Shown here: piece by piece, positions 1 through 9,663 of the stretch | Numbering within the stretch: the stretch's first letter is position 1 | Layout of the letters: the number at the start of each line of letters is the position of its first letter | NCBI RefSeq assembly: GCF_030409715.1 | Contig: NZ_JAUFQI010000001.1 | Location: 916,001-980,000 of the forward strand | Source: Reinekea marina | Lineage (GTDB): Bacteria; Pseudomonadota; Gammaproteobacteria; Pseudomonadales; Natronospirillaceae | Length of the DNA: 64,000 nucleotides | Reading direction: 5' to 3' | Program-made: the position numbers and the translations under genes | The notes under the pieces: model-generated | Seen by the model: the letters and a program-made list of their open reading frames with translations, nothing else | Database searches by the model: none | What the model was told of the DNA's origin: nothing

Positions 1-1
1 A

Positions 2-3000
2 ACGGCAAACTGGGACTTGCTCGCAGATTATTCAACGGGCAATCAGCTGACCATCGATATTGGCGATTCAACACTGCCCTGGCAAAAACACCAACTGAAT
101 GCAAAAGGCCGGTTAGTTTATTTTATTGAGCAACAGCAGTTTAATTTTGAACAGTTGGTTATGCATTTAGATTCTCAGCCCGCCATCATAAATGGTTGGA
201 TCAATCAGTCAGAGTCTGAATTGGACATCGCAGTGGATCAATGGAGCTTAACGCCCTTTATGCGATATTTTGGTGTGCCTCAATCGAAAGGTGAGGTGAC
301 GGGTGATTTGCAATGGTATGGCGGTTGGCGAACTCCCAGGGTAAATGGCCAGATCGATATGCAGGGGAGTTGGTATGGCATACCTGTTGCGAGCACGTTG
401 GTGAGTGAAGCCACTTCCTCTGGGATCAGAATTGAGCAAGCGGATGTGACTGCGGGTAAAAATAATATAGCGCTTCAAGGTGAGGTTGATTGGCGCGATG
501 ATAAAATTTCACTTGTGTACCAAACAAATATTAAGCGCGGTCCTTTTATTAACCGGTTGCTTGAAAAAATACCCGCGTCAATTGACTTTAATGGCGACTT
601 AGATGGAACCGTTTCAGGTAAGGTATTTGAGCCTGTAATTGAGTACTCAGGTAAAACTCAGCTCACCTATTTGGGCAAGCGTTATCAAGCAGCGCTAAGC
701 GGGAGAGTAAGCCAAAAACAGCTGGTGGTTGATGAATACGCATTATTCGGTGAATTAGCGCATTTTAATGGCCAAGGCCAATATGACTTTTTCTCTCAGC
801 AATGGCAATCTGACTTAACCATTGTCGAAGTAGACAGCCGGTTACTTGATCTTATTTCGGTGCAGCTGCCGATAGAATGGCACGCAGTTCTGTCTGGGAA
901 ATTCGCTGCGAAAAGTTCAGGCAACTCATTCAATGTAGAAGGTAATGCCAGCTTACAAGGTCTCTACGAACAAGAGCCTATGAACGCCCAACTTAGCGTT
1001 AGCCAATTCAATCACCAATCCATTGCATTTTCGCGAGCCAATCTCCGTATTGGTGATTCTTACATTCAAGGGAAAGGTTCCGCTAACTGGTTTGAGCCTA
1101 AATGGGATCTTGATATTGAGCATGAAAACCTAAACTTAGCCTTGATACAGCCGTGGATATCTCAGTGGCCTGAAAGCTTGTCTTCATTAGCCGCAAATTT
1201 CACAGGGCGCACTCGCCTAACGAATGTTTGGAACCAGCCAATCATTCAAACCACCTCCGACGTAAGCGGGCAGTGGTATGGGCAGCCGTTAAGTGTTCAA
1301 TTAAAAGTTGAGCCAAAGTCTCTTAATTCCTGGCAGTTAAACATAGAAAAGGGTCGCTGGTATGACAGTCAATTTGCGTATCAAGGTGAACTGGATGCCT
1401 ATAACCTAAGGTTGCTCGGTGATCTAAACATCGAGCTATGGCCATTGACGAGTTTTATAGTGTTCAACAAAAACGTCTTAGGTCGAAGCGTTGAAGTTCC
1501 TCGAGAGCTGTCAGGCGATTTTAAAGCCGAACTTGCCATTGATGGCTCATTAGAAGAATACTTTTTACAAGGAGAAGCTGGTTTCGAAGGTGCTTTCCAA
1601 AACCAGCCCTTGGATACCCAAGTTAAACTATCTTCCTTAACACCGGTGAAGGTCATCATTGATGGGCTTAGCAGTTCGTGGGGAACCAACCGAGCAGAGT
1701 TATCGGGCTTTTATAATTTTAACGACGCCCAATACCAATTAACACTCGATGCAAGCATGGCCCAAGTTGAGCCATTAGCCGAACTTTTTGCGCCGTTTAT
1801 TGTTAATGAAACGGTTAGATCGAGTATTCAAAGTTGGAATGGACAACTCGACACTCAATTGCAGGCTAAGCATGAACAAGGTGTTGTACACATAGATGGG
1901 CAACTTAAGAGTCAAGGACAGTGGTTTGACTCGGACTACCAGATACAATGGCAAGGGCAGGGTCGGTTAAACGAATTATTAAATCAAACGTTAAATGCCA
2001 CCTGGGGGGACGCTCGTTTGGTGGCGAATGTTGACTTAATCGCTGAGCAACTCACCGGAGAGGTCTCGGTGGAGAATTTGTCGCTTCAGCAATTAAAGCG
2101 TGTACTACCACAAGTACCCGTTGATTTAACTGGCGTAATCGATACCAGTTTAGACGTGTCAGGAACATTGAAAGAGCCTTCCTTAGCTCTGTCTGGAGGC
2201 GGCAAAGGAAAATGGAACAGTACAGTAAAAGAGCATCGTTGGAATGCTCGTATTGAAGGAGCGTGGCAAAAATCTCGTTGGGTGCTGTCGCAAGGAAGTT
2301 TGAATGTAGACGGTGGAGGCGAAGTAAAGGTCTCTGCACAAGGGCAAGGCAATGAAGGCGAGATCAGGGTGAAAGCCGAGGTACCACAGACCAATTACTG
2401 GGTGGCTGATACAGAACTGGGTCCTGGAAAAGCAAACTTTGACTTAACGTTGCAAGGCGATTTGCGCCGCCCCGCCATTGAAATGGATGCGGCATGGCAC
2501 GCTCAAATATGGCCGCTCGCTTTAACCTCTAAAATTCGAACCAGTGAAGAGCGCCTCCAAGTTTCAGGGGCTGTTGTCAGTGACGGTCTGAACCGCATTA
2601 AAATGAACGCTAATTTGCCGCTCCGTACATGGTCTGATTGGAATTCAAATTGGCATGAAATTCCTTTTGGCTTTGACATTGCCATACATTCGCCTCTTTC
2701 CGTATTGGATCCATTTTTTGTCGATCGCCCGAACCAGTCTCTCAGTGGATTACTGGCTGGTCAGTTCAGTTTTAACGGCTCGTTCGATGACCCAGATTGG
2801 GAAGGTAAGGTTGAGTGGCGCGATGGAAAATTTGAAAACATTACGTCGGGGACTTTGTTAAACGATCTTGACCTTACCTTTTTAGCTCAAAAGTCTACTC
2901 TTGTCTTATTAGGTTTTGCTAATGACGGGCGAGACGGTTTGCTCGAAATAAACGGAGGGGTTGAGTTCGATCCTCAACCGAATGAAATTTTCAAACATGC

Positions 3001-3964
3001 ATTTGATGTTAGCTTCAAAGCGTTCAATGCCAATATGATCAGTGATTCTCAAATTGACGCGACCATGACTGGGGGCGTATCGGTGACAGGTCAGTATCAT
3101 GACTTGTTGGTGTCGGGTTCTTTTGATGTATCACCTCTTAACTTACAAACTGAGACCTTTTTATTGGATGGCGTGCCACAGCTAAATATTGTTGATTCCA
3201 TAGAAGAGGAAGAAGAGGTTGAAGCCCCTCGACCAATATATTGGCCTGCAGGGCGATGGGATGTGGGCTTAACGGCTTCCAATCGAGCTAATTTATACGG
3301 TCAAGGGATCAGCGCTGAATTAGCAGGCAGTTTAGAGCTACTTGGCGAATTTAGTGAACCTAATATTTCTGGTCGCTTTAATGTGATTCGCGGAACCTAC
3401 TCGGCGTTGGGTAAGGTTTTTTCGGTTACTGGTGGGTCGGTACAAATTCAAAATAATCAGTTGGTTTTTAATGTCGAAGCGAACTATAACGAGTCAGGCT
3501 TAAACGTACTTTTAATGATTGCGGGCACTCAGGATGAGCTGACATTAGAGTTACAATCGATCCCAGCTTTAGATAAGAATGAGCTGCTAGCGCAGTTAGT
3601 GTTTGGCGAAAGTATTGAGAATATCAGTGAGTTTCAAGCGATCCAATTGGCCTACTTAGTGAACAATATCCGCACTGGCACAACCAGTTTCGATATTATT
3701 GGGAGCACGCGTCAAGAGCTTACATTAGATTCTTTAATCATTGACCCTCAAACCGATGAAGAAGGGAATTTAGGGGTAAATGTCCGCGCAGGAAAATACC
3801 TTAACAATTATTTGTATTTAGAAGTGGAACAAAACGTGGGCTCTGAAGAGGGCTTGCGCAGCAGTTTACAATTACAAGTGACTCCAAATACCTATTTAGA
3901 ATTATTTGCTGAAGAGTCTTTAGGGACTGGCGGCGCAGAGCTTAAGTGGAGTATTGACTACTAG
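2..3964 (+). CDS. tamB: TamB, translocation and assembly module inner-membrane component (5' end outside window)
   Basis: Large beta-rich protein that, with the outer-membrane protein TamA, helps build the outer membrane and is implicated in phospholipid transport across the periplasm. The frame is open to base 2, so the start codon and N-terminal anchor lie upstream; the TTG at 17 is only an internal codon. At least 1320 residues are present, about the usual family length. The protein shows long runs of short amphipathic beta-strand patterns and, over roughly the last 350 residues, a TamB C-terminal (DUF490) domain, ending in W-S-I-D-Y. An acidic run of glutamates lies just before that domain (about residue 1075). 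The stop is 3 bases from the convergent stress-protein gene. tamA would be expected just upstream, outside the window. Confident of the family. Confidence 0.93.
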   Translation, partial: TANWDLLADYSTGNQLTIDIGDSTLPWQKHQLNAKGRLVYFIEQQQFNFEQLVMHLDSQPAIINGWINQSESELDIAVDQWSLTPFMRYFGVPQSKGEVTGDLQWYGGWRTPRVNGQIDMQGSWYGIPVASTLVSEATSSGIRIEQADVTAGKNNIALQGEVDWRDDKISLVYQTNIKRGPFINRLLEKIPASIDFNGDLDGTVSGKVFEPVIEYSGKTQLTYLGKRYQAALSGRVSQKQLVVDEYALFGELAHFNGQGQYDFFSQQWQSDLTIVEVDSRLLDLISVQLPIEWHAVLSGKFAAKSSGNSFNVEGNASLQGLYEQEPMNAQLSVSQFNHQSIAFSRANLRIGDSYIQGKGSANWFEPKWDLDIEHENLNLALIQPWISQWPESLSSLAANFTGRTRLTNVWNQPIIQTTSDVSGQWYGQPLSVQLKVEPKSLNSWQLNIEKGRWYDSQFAYQGELDAYNLRLLGDLNIELWPLTSFIVFNKNVLGRSVEVPRELSGDFKAELAIDGSLEEYFLQGEAGFEGAFQNQPLDTQVKLSSLTPVKVIIDGLSSSWGTNRAELSGFYNFNDAQYQLTLDASMAQVEPLAELFAPFIVNETVRSSIQSWNGQLDTQLQAKHEQGVVHIDGQLKSQGQWFDSDYQIQWQGQGRLNELLNQTLNATWGDARLVANVDLIAEQLTGEVSVENLSLQQLKRVLPQVPVDLTGVIDTSLDVSGTLKEPSLALSGGGKGKWNSTVKEHRWNARIEGAWQKSRWVLSQGSLNVDGGGEVKVSAQGQGNEGEIRVKAEVPQTNYWVADTELGPGKANFDLTLQGDLRRPAIEMDAAWHAQIWPLALTSKIRTSEERLQVSGAVVSDGLNRIKMNANLPLRTWSDWNSNWHEIPFGFDIAIHSPLSVLDPFFVDRPNQSLSGLLAGQFSFNGSFDDPDWEGKVEWRDGKFENITSGTLLNDLDLTFLAQKSTLVLLGFANDGRDGLLEINGGVEFDPQPNEIFKHAFDVSFKAFNANMISDSQIDATMTGGVSVTGQYHDLLVSGSFDVSPLNLQTETFLLDGVPQLNIVDSIEEEEEVEAPRPIYWPAGRWDVGLTASNRANLYGQGISAELAGSLELLGEFSEPNISGRFNVIRGTYSALGKVFSVTGGSVQIQNNQLVFNVEANYNESGLNVLLMIAGTQDELTLELQSIPALDKNELLAQLVFGESIENISEFQAIQLAYLVNNIRTGTTSFDIIGSTRQELTLDSLIIDPQTDEEGNLGVNVRAGKYLNNYLYLEVEQNVGSEEGLRSSLQLQVTPNTYLELFAEESLGTGGAELKWSIDY

Positions 3965-3967
3965 CCA

Positions 3968-4375
3968 CTAAGACGGACCTTTAACAACACAAACGTCTGA
4001 ACTGGCTTGAGCCGCAACAATGGCGGCCGTGGATCCCAGTGAATTTAAACCCAGTAAACCCCCTCCTCGATGTGCACCCACCAAAACGCAATCGGCTTTC
4101 TTTGCCTGAGCAAATTCTATGATCGCCTTACTGGGTTTGCCTACCCCAACTTCGGCAAACGTTCGATCCGTATTTTCCAATATTTTGGTGGATATAAACT
4201 GCTGCAGTTGAGTTCGCAATTCTTCAAGGCTACTTTTATCGGTGGTCACGGCAGCGACGGTTAAAAAGTAAATGCTGGCTTGGCTGTTCTGTAGAAAGAA
4301 CATAGCACGATCCAAAATTCGTTCACTGGACTCTGGCGCGCTTAGGTCAATCGGTGCGACAATAATGGAATACAT
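3968..4375 (-). CDS. Universal stress protein, UspA family
   Basis: Small single-domain cytoplasmic Usp protein of 135 residues, a typical length. It begins with the usual beta-strand (I-I-V-A-P-I-D) and ends with a glycine-rich nucleotide loop, G-A-H-R-G, nine residues, then G-S, followed by a V-C-V-V-K strand. The canonical ATP-binding form is G-2X-G-9X-G-S/T; here the first spacing is three residues, so ATP binding is likely but not certain. The gene is convergent with tamB and divergent from the ABC exporter operon, with about 95 bases to the latter. No specific physiological role can be read from the sequence. Confidence 0.88.
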   Translation of the reverse strand: MYSIIVAPIDLSAPESSERILDRAMFFLQNSQASIYFLTVAAVTTDKSSLEELRTQLQQFISTKILENTDRTFAEVGVGKPSKAIIEFAQAKKADCVLVGAHRGGGLLGLNSLGSTAAIVAAQASSDVCVVKGPS

Positions 4376-4470
4376 GTAAGTGCCCTTGCAATTTTTACTT
4401 ACCCAAAAGTTTAGCTGTTATCGTTAAATCTGCCAGTATTGGCGCGATCATCGTTAATATAGGAGGTCAA

Positions 4471-6216
4471 TTGTCTGTCTTTTTAAAGCTCACTTGGTTT
4501 TTCCGGCAGGAGTGGCGTCGCTATAGCTTAGCGGTCATTGCGCTCATTGGTGTGGGTGGCGCAACCATGATACCGCCTTGGGTCATTGGTAAAATAGTCG
4601 ATGCCATTGCCGATGGTTCTCTTACCAAGACTTCACTGCAACAACAGGTTTTCATCATTCTAGGCGCAGCCTTATTTAGCTATGGTTTACGAGTTCTGTG
4701 GCGCATCGCATTATTTGGTGCAAGCTATACGTTAGCGAACCAACTTCGGCAAACAATTTTTGCTCACCTTACTTTGCAAGCGCCTGAATTTTTTGATCGG
4801 CTAAAGACTGGAGATCTAATGGCTCGCGCCACTAATGATATTCAGGCCGTTGAAATGACTGCAGGTGAAGCCGTTTTAGCGTTGTTTGATGGCGCCTTTA
4901 CCGGTCTGTTGGTTTTAATCATGATGACGGTGTTTATTTCTTGGCCATTAACCATTATTGCATTAGGACCATGGCCAATCGTGGGCTTTTTTATGTGGCG
5001 ATATGGCAAGCAATTGCATCAATCGTTTAAAGACGCCCAGGCTCGATTCAGTGATTTGAACGATTCAGTTCAAGAAAGTATCTCAGCATTACGGTTAACT
5101 CGAGCCATGGGGCGAGAGACCATAGAGTGCGAGCAATTCAATAACATTGCCGCTTCCGCAAATGAGGCCAATCAACGCGTCGCGAAGATAGACAGTAAGT
5201 ACGATCCAACGATCCAGTTAGGCATTGGATTTTCATTCTTTTTGAGCATTGCCGGTGGCGCTTATTTTATCCATCAAGGCGAGCTTACGTTAGGGCAGCT
5301 GACTAGTTTTACCTTATACCTTGGTTTTATGATTTGGCCAATGTTTGCAATCGGTTGGCTTCTCAATTTAGTAGAGCGTGGCAGTGCCGCCTACGAGCGA
5401 ATTGATCAGCTGCTCAATAGCCAGCCTACTATTAAAGATAACGGAACACAGAATCAATCAATTGAGCCGTCATTAACCTTTGAAATTGAACAATTTTCTT
5501 ATCCAGAAAGCCAAGCATCGGTTCTCAAAGATATAGAATTTCAAGTTCCTTCTGGATCGCTAGTCGGCATTGTCGGGCCAGTGGGAGCCGGTAAAAGTAC
5601 GTTATTGCATTTGTTAATGCGTATGCAGCAAGTGCCGATGAGTGCGATCACACTAGGCGGTGTAGATATCAATGATTTAACCTTAAATAACTTACGGCGA
5701 CACATTGCCGTTGTTCCACAAACGCCGTTTCTATTTTCAATGACGATTGCTCAAAATATAGCACTGGCAAAGCCGAGTGCTACGATGCAAGAGATTGAGT
5801 CGGTTGCAAAAATCGCCCAAGTGCATGAAGACATTTTAGGCTTTCCGCAAGGCTACCTCACTGAAGTGGGCGAGCGGGGCGTCACGCTTTCAGGCGGTCA
5901 AAAACAACGCCTTGCCATTGCACGTGCACTCATTTTAGATGCCCCCGTTTTGGTATTAGATGATGCCTTATCGGCGGTTGATATAAAAACAGAGCAGCAA
6001 ATTTTGAGTCACCTAAAGCAAGCGCGTCAAGGTAAAACAACCTTAGTTGTTTGTCATCGTCTCTCGGCCGTAGAACAGGCGAATCATGTCATTGTGATGG
6101 AGAGCGGCCGTATCATAGAGCAAGGGCAGCATCGGGAGCTGATCCAACAACAGGGTTGGTACGCCAAAACCTACGACTACCAGCAACTTGAACATGTTGT
6201 CGAGGAAGGACGATGA
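4471..6216 (+). CDS. mdlA: Heterodimeric ABC exporter subunit A (MdlA-like, degenerate catalytic site)
   Basis: Half-transporter with six N-terminal membrane helices (about residues 18-300) and a C-terminal ATPase domain. Walker A is G-P-V-G-A-G-K-S at 369-376, the signature L-S-G-G-Q at 473-477, and Walker B ends in D497 followed by D498 where the catalytic glutamate normally sits. That Glu-to-Asp change is the known mark of the non-hydrolysing site in heterodimeric exporters. The start is TTG, chosen because a full AGGAGGT ribosome site lies 4 bases before it (4461-4467). The gene overlaps the next by ATGA, implying translational coupling with its partner. The exported substrate is unknown; Mdl proteins are classed as multidrug-like. 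Confidence 0.87.
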   Translation: MSVFLKLTWFFRQEWRRYSLAVIALIGVGGATMIPPWVIGKIVDAIADGSLTKTSLQQQVFIILGAALFSYGLRVLWRIALFGASYTLANQLRQTIFAHLTLQAPEFFDRLKTGDLMARATNDIQAVEMTAGEAVLALFDGAFTGLLVLIMMTVFISWPLTIIALGPWPIVGFFMWRYGKQLHQSFKDAQARFSDLNDSVQESISALRLTRAMGRETIECEQFNNIAASANEANQRVAKIDSKYDPTIQLGIGFSFFLSIAGGAYFIHQGELTLGQLTSFTLYLGFMIWPMFAIGWLLNLVERGSAAYERIDQLLNSQPTIKDNGTQNQSIEPSLTFEIEQFSYPESQASVLKDIEFQVPSGSLVGIVGPVGAGKSTLLHLLMRMQQVPMSAITLGGVDINDLTLNNLRRHIAVVPQTPFLFSMTIAQNIALAKPSATMQEIESVAKIAQVHEDILGFPQGYLTEVGERGVTLSGGQKQRLAIARALILDAPVLVLDDALSAVDIKTEQQILSHLKQARQGKTTLVVCHRLSAVEQANHVIVMESGRIIEQGQHRELIQQQGWYAKTYDYQQLEHVVEEGR

Positions 6217-7958
6217 AGCAAACGTTTTTTTCATTATTAACTTATGCCACGGTATATAAAAAAATGCTTTGGCAAGCCTTTGTTTTATTGTTGGTAGCAA
6301 CCTCGGCCAGTGTCATGGGTCCTTATTTAATTAAAGTGTTTATTGACAATTATTTAACACCGGCGAATTGGAATTTTTATGAAATAATGGTGCTGGCGCT
6401 CGTTTATATTGCCTCACAACTTATTGGCGCCGCTACCTTTTATGCACAGGCATTACGTTTTAATAAAATTGCGCTAAACGTGGTTCAAACGCTTCGAGAG
6501 CAGGTGTTTGCTCATGTGATCTCATTGCCTATGTCCTATTTTGATAAAGCCGCCACGGGCAGTTTGATCAGCAGGATTACCAACGATACCGAAGCGATTA
6601 AAGATTTATACGTGAATGTCATCTCAAGTTTTGCTCAGAATATTGTCCGTATCTTGGGTATTTTAGTGGGAATGGCGTTGTTGGATATTCGGTTGGTATG
6701 GCTGTGTGCTATTTTAGTGCCGACGGTTATGGTGATCATGTTTGTTTACCAAAAGCTCTCCACGCCCATTTTTATGCAAGTCAGGTCACTGCTCAGCGAT
6801 ATCAACGCCCGCATTAATGAAGGCATTCAAGGCATGGCGATTATTCAGTTGAGTAATCAGCAAAGTGATTTTACTCGCGCGTTCGAAAAAACCAGTACAG
6901 ACCATTACAAAGCAAAGGTTAAAAATGTCGTCATCGATGGTTTTTTATTGCGAGCTCTTATCGATTTAATCTATTTGTTGCTATTGGGCGGCCTACTTTA
7001 TGGGTTTGGTCTTATAGAACTGAACGCACTGGGTACAGTAAAAGTAGGTGTTGTTTACGCATTTATTAATTACTTAGGAAACGTAACCGAACCATTGTTA
7101 GACATGACCTCGAAGCTGAACATGGCGCAGCAAGCTTTGGTGTCTGCATCTCGTGTGTTTGCGTTGTTGGCTGAGCCTTTGTCGGTCGATCAGTCTAAAG
7201 ATTCACTTCAAATTAAAAATACCCACCTAGAGTTTGATATTCCGAGCTTTAGTTATGATGGTGAAAAAACCGTATTAAGCGGGATTAAATTTGAGGTGCC
7301 GCCTGGCAATTTCATCGGCTTAGTTGGTCATACCGGTTCCGGTAAGAGTACCTTGATGTCATTGTTGATGGGTTTCTATCCGCTCACCAGCGGTGCAATT
7401 AAGGTGGGTGAACATGCCATAACAGCGTTGAGCAAAACGCAAAGAGCCTTGGCCATTGGGTTTGTGCAGCAAGACCCTTTTATTTTTACAGGCTCAATTA
7501 AAGATAATATTCGATTAGAACTGAGTGTATCCGATGATGAAGTTGTTGCAGCCGCTCAGCAAGCACATTTGCACGATGCGATCATCAGTATGCCAAATGG
7601 CTACGATACACAGTTAACCGAACGAGGCTCCAATTTGAGTACCGGTCAGCGGCAGTTATTGAGTTTGGCGCGAACACTCATCCGCAAGCCTAAAATATTA
7701 ATTTTGGATGAAGCGACCGCAAATATTGATAGCCACACAGAAGCTTTAATTCAGAGCTCGCTCATGGCATTACGAGGTAAAGTAACGCTTATTGCCATTG
7801 CGCATCGGTTAAGCACGGTAAAAGAAGCCGATTGTCTTTTTGTATTACATCAGGGGCAGATACAGCAGTCGGGGTCTCATCAAGAATTAATGCAGCAAGA
7901 AGGTTTATACAAACACCTATATGAGCTGCAACTGAGGTCAGACCCAACGCAAGGGTAA
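6213..7958 (+). CDS. mdlB: Heterodimeric ABC exporter subunit B (MdlB-like)
   Basis: Partner half-transporter of 581 residues, the same length as the preceding gene: six membrane helices, then an ATPase domain. Walker A is at 372-379 (G-H-T-G-S-G-K-S), the signature is L-S-T-G-Q at 475-479 with Thr replacing the first Gly, and Walker B is L498-D499 followed by the catalytic E500. The altered signature here and the missing Glu in subunit A would fall in the same composite nucleotide site, leaving one active site made from this Walker B and the consensus signature of subunit A. The start ATG overlaps the upstream stop by 4 bases with an AGGAAGGA ribosome site. It ends 5 bases before a convergent gene. 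Confidence 0.87.
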   Translation: MKQTFFSLLTYATVYKKMLWQAFVLLLVATSASVMGPYLIKVFIDNYLTPANWNFYEIMVLALVYIASQLIGAATFYAQALRFNKIALNVVQTLREQVFAHVISLPMSYFDKAATGSLISRITNDTEAIKDLYVNVISSFAQNIVRILGILVGMALLDIRLVWLCAILVPTVMVIMFVYQKLSTPIFMQVRSLLSDINARINEGIQGMAIIQLSNQQSDFTRAFEKTSTDHYKAKVKNVVIDGFLLRALIDLIYLLLLGGLLYGFGLIELNALGTVKVGVVYAFINYLGNVTEPLLDMTSKLNMAQQALVSASRVFALLAEPLSVDQSKDSLQIKNTHLEFDIPSFSYDGEKTVLSGIKFEVPPGNFIGLVGHTGSGKSTLMSLLMGFYPLTSGAIKVGEHAITALSKTQRALAIGFVQQDPFIFTGSIKDNIRLELSVSDDEVVAAAQQAHLHDAIISMPNGYDTQLTERGSNLSTGQRQLLSLARTLIRKPKILILDEATANIDSHTEALIQSSLMALRGKVTLIAIAHRLSTVKEADCLFVLHQGQIQQSGSHQELMQQEGLYKHLYELQLRSDPTQG

Positions 7959-7963
7959 CGCTT

Positions 7964-8848
7964 TTATGGTGTTGGTTTTTCAACGGCGTTTACTTCACCG
8001 CCTGACGCATTATTGCGTAACCAACCCCATATTCGGCGAGTACTACGGTCTATTGGCGCGGCGCCATAACTTTGCTGACGCAATGCATCGTGTATTTGTG
8101 TGAAGTTAGTCAATTTAGCTCGATTAACCGCAGCAAGGCGCTGCTGGGCTTGCCGGTGTGCGAACTCCGAATTCGCCATGTATAAATCTAAAACAGGAAT
8201 ATCGAGCTGTGATAAATTGCTGGGCACATCATCTGGGTGAGTCACCACATCGACTAGAATAAGGGCGTAACCGGTTTCTTCTTCCTCCGATAATCGCTCC
8301 GCTAAATAACGACTGGCCCAATAACCACCGTCGCCATAGCCTAAAATCGCAATATTCAATAAGCCTTCATTGTTCAACTGGCGAATGCCGGTGGCAATAC
8401 GTTCTAATACTCTAGCTTGCCATTGTTCATCGGTTTCTGGGGGTGCTTCTGCGTTCGCATTTTCGTTAACTGCAAGGCGACCTAAGGCTTCGCCTTGAGG
8501 GGTGGGTAGATCGAGAGACAGTGTTGTCCACCCAACGCTGGGCATGAACTGCCGCGTTTGTTGAAGTAAAAACGGCCAATCGGCCGTTTGTCCTTTATCG
8601 TGCAGAATCAATAAACCGCCCTTTGGGTCGGCCGTTTCTTGCTCTAGCGTTAACGCGTAAAATTTTTCGAGCTCGTTCTCCAGCAAAACTACCTGCTCAC
8701 CTTTGAGTGCGCGTTCGTAATAGGTGGCTAAATCTTGGGCTTTGAGGAGTTTAGGCGTGGGTATGATTCCTTGCGCCATGCCCAGTTGCATCGCATTAAG
8801 CAACAAGAATAAAACACTGCCACAAAAAAACTGTTGGAGATTGTTCAT
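7964..8848 (-). CDS. DUF3530 family exported alpha/beta-hydrolase-like protein
   Basis: A 294-residue protein with an N-terminal signal peptide ending near A-Q-G at residues 25-27, so probably periplasmic. The remainder resembles the DUF3530 family, with an alpha/beta-hydrolase pattern: a strand with G-G-L-L-I-L-H, a W-T-T-L-S-L-D-L-P strand, and an elbow G-Y-G-D-G where a hydrolase would carry the nucleophilic serine. The elbow Ser is replaced by Asp, so ordinary esterase chemistry is doubtful. The function of the family is unknown. It is divergent from rpe with 66 bases between the starts. Confidence 0.75.
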   Translation of the reverse strand: MNNLQQFFCGSVLFLLLNAMQLGMAQGIIPTPKLLKAQDLATYYERALKGEQVVLLENELEKFYALTLEQETADPKGGLLILHDKGQTADWPFLLQQTRQFMPSVGWTTLSLDLPTPQGEALGRLAVNENANAEAPPETDEQWQARVLERIATGIRQLNNEGLLNIAILGYGDGGYWASRYLAERLSEEEETGYALILVDVVTHPDDVPSNLSQLDIPVLDLYMANSEFAHRQAQQRLAAVNRAKLTNFTQIHDALRQQSYGAAPIDRSTRRIWGWLRNNASGGEVNAVEKPTP

Positions 8849-8914
8849 ACTAAATTGACCTTAAGATTCTAACCAATAGAATAGGCGCTCCCATCGACCC
8901 GAGGCAAACCTAAA

Positions 8915-9586
8915 ATGACCGATTTCGTAATAGCCCCATCTATTCTCTCTGCTGACTTTGCTCGCTTAGGCGAGGAGGTTGATAACGTCATCGCTGCAGG
9001 TGCCGATTGGGTTCACTTTGATGTAATGGACAACCATTATGTCCCTAATTTAACGATCGGCCCAATGGTCTGCAAGGCATTGCGCAACTATGGTGTAACG
9101 GCACCAATCGATGTTCACTTGATGGTCTCTCCAGTAGATCGGCTGATTGGCGATTTTATTGAGGCCGGAGCCAGCTTAATTACCTTTCATCCTGAGGCGA
9201 GTGACCACGTTGATCGTTCGTTGCAATTAATTAAAGACGGTGGCTGTAAAGCGGGGTTAGTGTTTAATCCAGCGACACCTTTACATTACTTAGACTACGT
9301 TCTAGAAAAGATAGACGTCATTTTAATTATGTCGGTTAACCCTGGTTTTGGTGGGCAATCGTTTTTGCCAAGCGCTTTAGAAAAGCTCAAAGAAGCCCGC
9401 AAGTTAATCGATCAGTCAGGGCGAGATATTCGCTTAGAAGTGGATGGCGGCGTTAAGATCGACAATATTCGAGAAATTGCCGAAGCGGGAGCAGACAGTT
9501 TTGTTGCTGGCTCTGCTATTTTTAATACAGACGATTACCAAGCAACGATCAGCGCCATGCGAGCTGAGCTTGCCCAAGTAAAGTAA
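8915..9586 (+). CDS. rpe: Ribulose-phosphate 3-epimerase
   Basis: Interconverts D-ribulose 5-phosphate and D-xylulose 5-phosphate in the pentose phosphate pathway; cytosolic TIM barrel. The 223 residues match the family length. Visible signatures are P-S-I-L-S-A-D-F near the start, [12 protein letters not shown] with the metal-binding His and Asp, [16 protein letters not shown], and a C-terminal V-D-G-G-V followed by a phosphate-binding G-S-A-I-F. A HAD-family phosphatase gene follows 77 bases downstream, in the place where other proteobacteria often have gph. Confidence 0.97.
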   Translation: MTDFVIAPSILSADFARLGEEVDNVIAAGADWVHFDVMDNHYVPNLTIGPMVCKALRNYGVTAPIDVHLMVSPVDRLIGDFIEAGASLITFHPEASDHVDRSLQLIKDGGCKAGLVFNPATPLHYLDYVLEKIDVILIMSVNPGFGGQSFLPSALEKLKEARKLIDQSGRDIRLEVDGGVKIDNIREIAEAGADSFVAGSAIFNTDDYQATISAMRAELAQVK

Positions 9587-9663
9587 ATACAGAGCCGTTG
9601 TCGGTGGCAAATGCATCGCAGGCCACCAATCTCCAATAAAAAACTACCTAAATAGGGGTTACT

